From the NCBI GenBank assembly GCA_031769625.1, contig JAUIMM010000702.1, positions 4,520,001 to 4,584,000 of the forward strand: a stretch of DNA of 64,000 nt, in the 5' to 3' direction. The translations under genes and the position numbers were made by a program. How positions within the stretch are numbered: position 1 is the stretch's first letter; each line of letters starts with the position of its first letter. Positions 55,400 through 64,000 of the stretch are shown piece by piece. This stretch comes from Taudactylus pleione. Taxonomy: Eukaryota > Chordata > Amphibia > Anura > Myobatrachidae. The notes beneath the pieces were generated by a model. The model was not told the origin of the DNA, did no database searches, and saw only the letters and a list, made by a program, of their open reading frames with translations.

Positions 55400-56050
55400 T
55401 ATAGTATTTCCACTGGTGGCAGATGAAACATTTGTAATGTGTTAATTAAGCAAAAGTTATTTTATTGATTGGGTACAAATTCCTCCCTGCTTGAAGTTGC
55501 AGTCAGAGCTTTGCATTAAGAGCAACAGCACCACCTGTTGAATACAATAGGTAGATGCATCCTATTAATGACAATGACAACAACCTTTGAATTACAGTAT
55601 ACATCACAAGCAATTAAGCAATTTGTCCACATATACAATATACTATAGTTAAAAATATATTTTTTTTCTGTGAAAGCTACCATTTTCTTATTATTGGGCC
55701 TGATTCAGAGGTGTACAGTATTACACAGCCACAGGGAAACAGCTGTGCAGTAGCGTATATCTAATTTGCTAATGTAGCAGGTGCCTGGTGTAAATAGACG
55801 CCTACTGACAGCATCACAGATGCTAGTGCTGCTTCCTAATGTGCAGTATCAGATCTTCTGCAAGATCATTGGCCATCTGAGTAAACCTGAGTATACTCAG
55901 ATTGGCCCTAACAGCTCCATAGCCGAGGCCGTCTGTGTCAGAAGATTCTGACCCTGGCCTATGCATTCCCAGGGTTTTTTTTCCGGAATGGAGGCTGGCC
56001 CTGTCCAATCCCCGCACCTTAACGGCTGAAGCCTGTCCATCAGGTTACGG
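55400..56050. other. No gene seen; one Harbinger-like end
   Basis: GGCCTGATTCAGAGGTG at 55698 marks one end of the MITE family, but no matching right end was found nearby. Confidence 0.45.
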
Positions 56051-56055
56051 CTTTG

Positions 56056-56672
56056 GGGAAATATGCACAGAAAAGGAAATTGCTGATGTACAATGCGATC
56101 ATTACTGTTCAAATTTAAATGTATTTTGTAATTAAATATAATTTCAGAGGTAGTTAGCTGATACCGGGCAGCGTCCAGGTCACCTCATCGAGCAGGTCCC
56201 TAACACTCTGGGGTTCACATCTAGGGTGCAGGGTACCCCAAAACCATCCCAGCCAAGGACCCCCAGGGCATCACATGAAAGAAAAGTGACAGTGAAGTGT
56301 TATAAAGTATCAGGTGTGTGAAGGTAGCTAACGAGTGTTAAAATAGTAACAAAGGTAAAGAATATGTGAAATAATACATTAATAATAAACAAACCTAAAA
56401 AGTGATATAAAAAGTGACTGTGTATTAAGTGGTGATGCCCTGAAGAGGCCCAGCCAGAGCAGCTCAGGGGGCCCCACACCCAAACGCTCAACCCAAATGA
56501 ACTGACTCTACATACATATAGATTGGACTTACTTTGAATTATGCCTATTACATCACCACTTAATACACATAGAAATTATATTTAATTACAAAATACATTT
56601 AAATTTGAACAGTAATGATTGCATAGTGCATTAGCAATTTCCTTTTCTGTGCATAATATTTCATAATCTCAG
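56056..56672. mobile_element. Fold-back element with about 95-bp arms
   Basis: The left arm (56056-56149) contains CACAGAAAAGGAAATTGCTG and TTTAAATGTATTTTGTAATT; the right arm (56572-56672) has their reverse complements. An inner pair, GTATTAAGTGGTGATG/CATCACCACTTAATAC, continues the symmetry. Confidence 0.7.
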
Positions 56673-57190
56673 CTGATCGCACCTTTTATTATTATTAGGT
56701 TGTGCAGTCTAGAGCCACTCCCCATAGGCTTTGGGGAACAGCGAGAGATTTTGCAGTAGAAGACCGGTGCAAGATCCTGCATGTGCCCCAATCTTCTACA
56801 ACCCTGAATTATGCCCATAGTTATCATTACTGCTAAATGTACTCTAAGTTATGCTTTTCTCATTGTCTTAATAAGCCTTACTTCTAGCCCCTATAGCTTC
56901 TTGTAAACTGTATGGGGCTAACAGAGCCTCAGGCAGTAGTATTCTGTGGCATATGGTAGTAAATCTTTGCTTATTATTACTGGTGTCCCATAGAGATGAA
57001 ACATGCAAGCTAAAATAAGCAAGGTTTTATGGTACCTACCGTTATAACTGGAAATGCAAGCAACCAGGGCCAGATAAACAATGGGGCAGATGGAACTACA
57101 GCCACTGGTCTCTACATAAAAATAGGCCCATAACCATGACAACATGCTCAGCTATAAATGATAAATATTGAAATTGTAAAACCACAATGA
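56673..57190. other. No gene seen
   Basis: Mixed sequence with no recognised feature. Confidence 0.5.
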
Positions 57191-57194
57191 CTCC

Positions 57195-57625
57195 TCCACT
57201 CTATAGATCTTCAACCTCATACCCACTCACGCTACCTCACATCTTCGCTCTTCCAATGATTGCTGCCTCACCTCCTCCTTGATCACCTCCTCCCACGCCC
57301 GACTCCAGGAATTCTTCTGTCCTGCTTATCCTCTGGGATCCTCTGCCATGCTCCATAAGCATTCACCCAGCCATCTTTCCTTCAACCATACCCTCAAAAC
57401 TCTTCTTTAGCCAAACCTACTACTTCTATAATACCCAACTTTACTCCCCTTTTCCTGTCTGTGTCCATTCACAGCACCTCTAAAATGTAAGCAGAACCCT
57501 ATCTCCCTCTGACATAACTGTAAATTGTGCTCTTGTGTGTAACTCTGGAGACTGTTATATTTTGTACTGTGTACAATGCTGTGGAACCTTTGTGGTACCT
57601 AATTAATGAAAGATAATAATCAATG
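57195..57625 (+). pseudogene. L2/CR1-type LINE 3' end
   Basis: A decayed frame with SHARLQEFFCPAYPLGSSAM and NHTLKTLL matches the C-terminus of L2-type proteins, followed by a 3' UTR ending CAATGCTGTGGAACCTTTGT and 'aagataataat', the L2-like tail. Strongly 5'-truncated. Confidence 0.65.
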
Positions 57626-57744
57626 GGCATACAATGAGCTTGACAGCCTTGAGATAACATCCACCTTCATCCTGCTGTGGTAACCTTCTCTGTGTCATTC
57701 GAAAAAGATAGCAAGCATTATCTGTCATTCTTTTTCCCTATGGG

Positions 57745-58212
57745 ATTATGCCAACAAGCATTTTAGGTCCTGGCCAATGGTCAGGACTCTGCGCAGGTGT
57801 CAGACACGTACTGTGCATGTGCAATACGGGTCCTGCATGCATGATAGTATGTAGAGCGGCAACAGACTGTCAGTGATTGACAGTCTGCTGCCATTTGTGG
57901 GTGGGGTGGCGGTGATAGCCTCCGTTTCCTAAAACGGAGCCATGTCGCTGCCATTGGGAGGGATGGTAGAGGCCAGGATCTCTGTCAGCTTTCCCTCATC
58001 TGCGATGGCCAGCCAGCAAAACCACATGGTTACTCAGCCGGTCAGGGGACACGCAGATGTTCCGATGCTGCATCCATGGATGCAGCTCAGAACATTAATT
58101 CATGCAGGAACCATGAAGTCTCCTGCTGCATTACCATAATTGCAAGAAAAGAATGGTAAAGCTGCTTGTGTGTAGCTTTGCAATTCTGTCCAGTACTGAA
58201 TCACACCCTTAG
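57745..58212. mobile_element. Relative of the GGGGTGATTCAGCTG MITE
   Basis: The interior with GACTGTCAGTGATTGACAGT and 'cggagccatgtcgctgccatt' matches 39373-39866, and the right end reads ACTGAATCACACCC. The left end is degraded. Confidence 0.55.
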
Positions 58213-59320
58213 TTCCTTTATGTAATAATACAAGCTTCTTCCTGGGTCATAAACTTTCTCTCCTTGTCGCTTAGCTAGTGTAGAATATTTCAATGACCTT
58301 TCTTATGGAGATTCTTGCCCTTTCTCCACGGACTTGCATGAGAAACATGTAATCCCTCATGAAAAAAAATTGTATACATTTTTGCAGTTTACACTTGCAT
58401 AGCAAAGTAATGATCCAATTAACTAACCGGTCAGTCATTAACTATGATTGAATCTCTGCATGAGGCAGGCTTCATCCAAAGGCAGGAGGTTTGTGTGAAA
58501 ATTAAACAGAACACTTATGATCCTATGAGGCCTATTTATCATTAACAATTTGCGGCATAATCCCTGAAAACACCCAGTTTTGGGGGATAACTGCAAATAA
58601 TTAGTATTCCCCAGATGTATTATGAAGGGACCGCTGCAGATATCTCCTATATCTGCATGTTGCCTCCATTTCTGATCGCTGTCACAAACCCCATAGGTTT
58701 CTATGGGGGATGCAAGGTATTCAGATTTACCAAGCTCCAGAATGCGTAACATTCGGGAGCTAGGCCCCCACAGCTAACACCATCTAAAGATGGCATTTTG
58801 CTGCAGTAGCTTATGGGCTACACATCGCAAAAATTACCAATAGAGGGTTCTAGAGGAACTCCCCTGGCCCATAGGCTTCTGTAGAGTAATTAATAATTAA
58901 CACTATAACTTAATGCAAGGTAAGGTAGTGTTAAATACCAGCAGAAATTAGCTAAATAGTGCAGCACGCAGCAACGAGAGTAGGTGTTACTGTATATCAC
59001 AACCATTTTTTTTCCTTTTTATATGGAGCCCATGAGGTATTACTGGATGTGGAACGGAATTGTTTTAAACATTTCGCAGAGTTTCTAGGTAAAAATATAT
59101 GTTGCATATATGTGATGGGAAGTTTGTGCTTGCGGACTTCATAATCCTTCAAAGAGAAAATACAGGGAACCTGAAATGGCAGAAGATGGAAGAACATTAA
59201 GAAATATGACCAAAATAAAGTGGCTACTTAAATTTGACTCAAAATCAGGGTGGATGAGGCTCATCTTCCCCTGGTTAAGGCAAGCTTGGCTAATGAGTTG
59301 AGTCATCATCCCCCCACGGG
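58213..59320. other. No gene seen; GAGGCCTATTTATCA repeat end at 58529
   Basis: From 58529 the sequence resembles the start at 35897 (AGGCCTATTTAT, then CCC-rich and AACACCCA segments). The remainder has no recognised feature. Confidence 0.45.
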
Positions 59321-59324
59321 TTCC

Positions 59325-59866
59325 GGACTATAGACAGACAGTAATTAGTTAGACAATGTCTAGATAGACACCAGATGTTAGACAGTTAATAATTAGACAA
59401 GCATAAAAGTTCAACACAGACAAAAGTCAGACACACTAAAGTTAGGCATGTAAAAAGTTTGACAGGTACAAAAGATCGACAGGGTCAAAAGTTCGACATG
59501 AAAAAGATCGACAAAATAGTCAACACTTTTTTTTATATTTTGTTAGGGTCAGGCACTTACTGGAGGGTTAGGCACTTACCCCCACGGTTAGGGTTAGGCA
59601 CTTACCCAGACAGTTAGTTTTAGGCACCAGGAGGGAGGGTTAGGATTAGGCACCAGGAAGGAGGGTTAGGGTGAAGATTAGGGCTAAAAAAAAAAAAAAA
59701 AATTGTCAACCATTTTTGTGTCGACCATTTTCATGTCGAACTTTCGACCCTGTCAACCTTTTGTACCTAACTTTAATGTGTCTAACTTTTTTGCCTGTCT
59801 AACTATTAACTGTCTAACATCTGGTGTCTATCTTGACATTGTCTAACTAATTACTGTCTATCTCTT
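59325..59866. mobile_element. Second large fold-back of the GACAGTAATTAG family
   Basis: Arms ATAGACAGACAGTAATTAGT and CTAACTAATTACTGTCTATC match those at 42101-42668. The centre differs: it holds a GGTTAGG(A/G)TTAGGCAC minisatellite (59545-59680) like the one at 43426. Confidence 0.82.
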
Positions 59867-60620
59867 ATACCACACCCCCCCTACACCCCTTCCTACTATT
59901 CTCATAGCAATCTTACCAAACCCAAAAAGCCACTTGTCAATATGCTGTCAAATTATTATAACATTATTTCTTTCAATTGCTGCACATTGCAATAAAATTA
60001 CATATTCATTAGATCTAAGGCCACTGGGCACTGCAGGGGAGGAGCTACACAGACAGGGAAGAAGCAGGAAGAATACGTATGTTCTTTATGTATGTGTGTA
60101 TGTTCTTCTCTGCTTTCCTCCTCCAGTCAAGCTTGTTGCATGACATAATGCCATCCTAAGATGGTGCTATGATCTATCGTGATACTGCGGTAAACGGATT
60201 TGCCACAGCTTAATAAATTGCTGGAGGATCGCTGGAGTGTGTGAAGCAAAATAAAACAAAACGAATGCAAGAGATATTCTTCAGAAATTCTGTTCATAAA
60301 TCGGATGAAGCTGTGTAACCCTTTATATTGCAAGAAGCAAATGAAAAATAGGTTATATAATAGCATAATAAATATGGCCCTGTGTGTAATGGTAGAATGC
60401 TTAGGCACTCTCCCTGTCAGTGAATCTGGTTTAATGTAGTGTTTTTGTAGCAATTTAATTGTTTCACTTTTGCCTACTAGTACAAATAATATAAAACAAT
60501 GTAATGCATTGGGATTCTCCCAGTAAGCTAATTACGCTGCTCTCAGCTCACTCATGAAATGATACAATGTACTAGTATTTTGGACTGTCATTTTCCAGGT
60601 TACCAGCTATTGTGCTTGGT
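59867..60620. other. No gene seen
   Basis: AT-rich; short open frames without similarity. Confidence 0.5.
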
Positions 60621-61080
60621 GCTACAGGGAATTACTTTTCCGCTTTCCCATATCCACCTATTCCTCCCATCCCTCTTCCGTATTCTCTCTCTCCCTGTCT
60701 CCTTCTATATTATTTCTCTCTCTCCTCTGTGCTCTGTCTGAACCTATATTCTTCTATTTCTCTGCCCAATCTCTCTCTATATTATCTCTGTCCCCTATAC
60801 TCTCTCTCTCCTGTCTCGCCCCATACTCTTTCCCCTAGATCACACAATGCTTACAGCACAATGTATCCCATTGCTTCTATTTATATACACACATTTTTAG
60901 AGCCACAGATGTATATCTTTCCCTTCCTTTATGTATGCTGATTGTATTTAAATGTGGTGGTATGTACTCTAGAAATTGATGACACCAAGGCAGCTTTTTG
61001 TGCCACATGTTCTCTCTCCCCTAGATCACACAATGCTTATAGCAAGCAGCAGCGGCAATTAAAGTCCACATCACTGTATT
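60621..61080. repeat. CT-rich stretch with a partial duplication
   Basis: CCCTAGATCACACAATGCTTA with preceding CTCTCTC sequence occurs at about 60833 and again at 61018. The CT-rich background is low complexity. Confidence 0.6.
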
Positions 61081-61439
61081 ATGGGCCTGATTCAGAGATA
61101 ACCCAAGTGTCATATGTCATTCGCAAATTGCGCATGGAATTGCTAACACTTGAGGTGTTCGCGATGTCTAGGCGTATCAGGGTGGAGATTAGGAGGTGAC
61201 CTAAAGTGATCGCAAAAAGGGGGCATTTCATGGGCGTGTTCATGTGCTTGCTGCAATGACCATCAGTGAGAGCTGCAGGTGGAGGAGGTGCAGCTGTCAT
61301 GACGTCTCTCCCATAATGCAAAGCGGGGCAACCTGGAAGCACATAGGAGCGGATGACGGCAGGAGCAGGATCAAGAGCCAGAGCGGGGATTTAGGTAAGT
61401 GTTTTTGTTTTTTTTTACTTGTGTGTCTTTGTCTGCATT
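61081..61439. other. Harbinger-like MITE end; no gene seen
   Basis: GGGCCTGATTCAGAGATAAC at 61082 is a family end; no matching right end seen before the minisatellite. Confidence 0.45.
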
Positions 61440-62015
61440 GCTGGGGGGACCACTACTAGGGGCACTGCATCGGGGGGCACTACTGGGGCACTGCTGGGGG
61501 GAACCATTACTGGGGGCACTACTGGGGGGGCTACTACTGGGGGCTCTGCATTGGGGGGCCACTACTGGGGGCACTGCATAAAGAGGGACTACTACTGGGG
61601 ACACTATATAAAGGGCACTACTGGGGGCACTGCATAGGGGGGACCACTCCTGGGGACACTGCATAGGGGGGACTACTACTGGGGGTGCTATATAAGGGGC
61701 ACTGCATAGGGGGGACCACTACTGGGGGCACTGAATATGGAGAAACACACTACAGGGGGCACTGTATAAGGGGCACTTCATTGGGGTATTACTACTGGGG
61801 GCCTGCATAAGGGGGACCACTACTGGGGCACTGTATAAGGGGCACTGCATAGGGGGGATAACTACTGAGGGCCTGCTTAAGGGGAACCACTACTGGAGCC
61901 ACTGTATAAGGGGCACTACTGGGGGCCTGCATAAGGGGGACCACTACTGGGGGCACTGTATAAGGGGCACTACTGGGGGCCTGCATAAGGGGGACCACTA
62001 CTGGGGGACAAAATT
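61440..62015. repeat. Minisatellite of CTACTGGGGGCACTGCATA units
   Basis: Units of about 30-36 bp combining ACTACTGGGGGC, ACTGCATA or ACTGTATAAG and GGGG(G)ACC recur more than fifteen times. Related in reverse complement to 44880-45190. Confidence 0.88.
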
Positions 62016-62164
62016 AAAATTGTAGGAGGGGCAGTTATGGGTCATAATTGTGTGAAGAGGGGGCAGAGTCTAAATCCGCAGGATAGCTTAGTGGCCCTCA
62101 GCTTCGTTTACTTTTTTTAATGTGGCCCACACTGCCTTAAAGGTTGAAGAACTTCTTTAGGATT

Positions 62165-64000
62165 GACATGATCCTCCTCAGCTGAGATCTGACTCTCAAA
62201 CTTCAAGGAGCCTGTATACATCCGATGATTTGGTCTGACTACAGTCCAATCACTGCTGACCTTTTGATCCTTGCATCTCGCCCCCTTCCTTCTAGTTGGA
62301 GGTTAAGTGAGTCTCTCTTACATAATCCAGAATGTCTCCAGCGAATGAGGACCCTCTTAACTGAATATTTTAAATTAAATTGTCATCCTGATGCTTCTCC
62401 TATGACCCTGTGGGAAGCCCATAAGGTGGTTATACGGGGTCATCTTATCAGTATGGCCTCCCGTCATAAAAAGTTCAGTGAGTCCCAGTATCGCTCCATA
62501 ACTATTAAACTTCAGGACCTGAAGCGGCAACACAGACTTTGTCCTGCTCAGGTGATTTTGGACCAACTTACCAAGGTCAAACCTGACTTGTCTCTACTCC
62601 TCTCTGAGCGTATGGCTAGGGCACTGCAACGCTTAAAGCAGACGTTCTACGAACGAGAGGGGCAACAGGGCGGACAGACTTCTTGCTTATAGCCTGAGAG
62701 AGACACATTCACAAAATTATATTTTAGTGTTTAAAACTTTATCTGGCACCCTTAATTATACTCCTGAGGTTATTAGTCAGGAATTCCACTCCTTTTCTTC
62801 CAAACTATATAATTTGAATAGCTCAGACTCAGGCCCTCACCCCTCAGTGGATACGAGTGCTGAGTTTCTCCACCGCGCCCAGCTTCCTAAGCTTTCTCAA
62901 CAGGCAGCTGCTCAACTGAATTTAGATATAATGGACAAGGAGATCATTGAGGTCCTTAAGGCCCATAAATCCTCTAAAGCTCCTGGTCCTGACTAATTCT
63001 CCGCAATCTACTATAAGAAATTCTCGGCTGTCCTGCTTCCCCACCTCCGTTCTTTATTTAATGCTATCCTACATGAGGCTTCTTTCTCTAAAACAATGTT
63101 GGAAGCGAGAATCATAGTGATACATAAGGAGGGGAAAGACCCACATGATTGTGCCAGTTAAAGACCAATCTCTCTATTTAATTCTGATATTAAACTTTCC
63201 GCTAAAATTTTGGCAACACAGTTGAATGGTGTCCTGCCTGACCTGATACATTTTGACCAGGTAGGATCCATTCCAGACCATCAGGCCAGGGATAACACCA
63301 GTAGAGCTATTGATCTCATCCAAATTATTAACCGTAGGCAGGCTCCCTCGCCCATGTTGTTTTTAGATGCCGAAAAGGCTTTCAACAGCATTTCATGGTC
63401 TTTTTTATTTAATGCCCTGATGCCCTGAAGACCTATGGACTTTCAGCTGAATTTCTCATGGGTGTCTCTGCTTTATATTCATCTCTTATGGCCTGAGTTC
63501 TTACAAACAGGTTCCTTTCTGAACCTATACCATTATTTAATGGTACTAGTCAGGGGAGCCCGCTGTTGCCCCTGGTCTATTCCCTAGTAATTGAACCATT
63601 AGCCGCTATGATTCGGCAATCTAAGTCTGTACATGGAGTAGAGGTGGGATCTTGCAAATTATTATTTGCAGATGATGTTCTGCTCTCCCTCACACATCCT
63701 CAAACCTCATTTCTGACCCTCTATAGTCTTATGGAAAAATATGAGACTCCGGTTATAAAATCATTTTTTCCAAGTCAGAAGCTATGTTGCTACATGTCCC
63801 TTCTCAGATGAAAGCTCCTCTCCTTTCCACTTCTACTTTTAAATGGCAGGACCATGAAATTAAGTATGATTCCCTATACCATGAAAATTTCCCACAGTTC
63901 CTGGCCAAGATTAATCGAGACTTTGTAGTTTGGCGGAGGCTCATCATATCCTGGCTGGTGAGGATCATTGCTATCAAGATGTACCCAGTCCCTAGACTCG
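62165..64000 (+). pseudogene. L1/Tx1-type LINE ORF2 fragment, running off the window
   Basis: Begins with the end of an endonuclease domain (WSDYSPI) and continues through a long linker into reverse transcriptase: LKAHKSSKAPGPD, RPISLFNSDIKLSAKILATQ, PMLFLDAEKAFNSISWSFLF, NGTSQGSPLLPLVYSLVIEP and VEVGSCKLLFADDVLLSLTH, with the FADD catalytic Asp pair. Several frameshifts and stops. This fits the L1/Tx1 group common in frogs. 5'-truncated; the 3' part lies beyond the window. Confidence 0.85.

Overview
This is vertebrate nuclear DNA, most likely from an anuran amphibian. The one clearly intact host gene is the immunoglobulin J chain (JCHAIN), spread over four small exons with long introns. The surroundings are a dense, nested mix of transposon families typical of frog genomes: Tc1, hAT, DIRS, Penelope-like, Helitron, L2 and L1/Tx1 LINEs, an unusual Gypsy-type element, and many short palindromic elements. 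The species call is inference from gene and repeat content.

Layout. 1-4.4 kb: minus strand, two duplicated first exons coding a Myb/SANT-like DNA-binding domain, followed by an array of small Pro/Ser-rich exons separated by short (CT)n introns. 4.4-6.15 kb: satellite with a period near 760 bp. 6.15-9.13 kb: about 2.3 tandem copies of a 1308-bp unit carrying a retroelement fragment. 9.13-12.53 kb: decayed Ty3/Gypsy element with integrase upstream of reverse transcriptase (Gmr1-like order) and a 3' LTR. 12.5-14.4 kb: Penelope-end palindrome and a full-length dead Tc1 transposon. 14.6-15.7 kb: two plus-strand exon remnants. 16.2-23.3 kb: hAT copy containing a nearly complete DIRS element with inverted terminal repeats. 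23.5-25.8 kb: L2 fragment, MITE, AT repeats, Penelope end. 25.87-30.6 kb: second hAT element with a long BED/hAT transposase pseudogene and an eight-copy tandem repeat. 31.5-32.3 kb: Penelope-like remnant with a hammerhead-like core. 33.4-40.7 kb: Helitron-like elements carrying an L2 and Harbinger-like MITEs.

JCHAIN runs on the plus strand from a TATA-like promoter near 40,963 to poly(A) signals at 54,351 and 54,494. Splice phases join exactly into a 154-residue precursor with a signal peptide, all eight conserved cysteines and the conserved N-glycosylation site. Its introns hold MITEs, a large fold-back, a Helitron and minisatellites. Downstream (54.5-64 kb) are more MITEs, an L2 3' end, a minisatellite and a 5'-truncated L1/Tx1-type LINE running off the right edge.

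JCHAIN would join IgM/IgA-type heavy chains in plasma cells. The remaining coding-looking sequence is transposon-derived and almost all broken; the left-edge Myb/SANT microexon array is the least explained part of the window.
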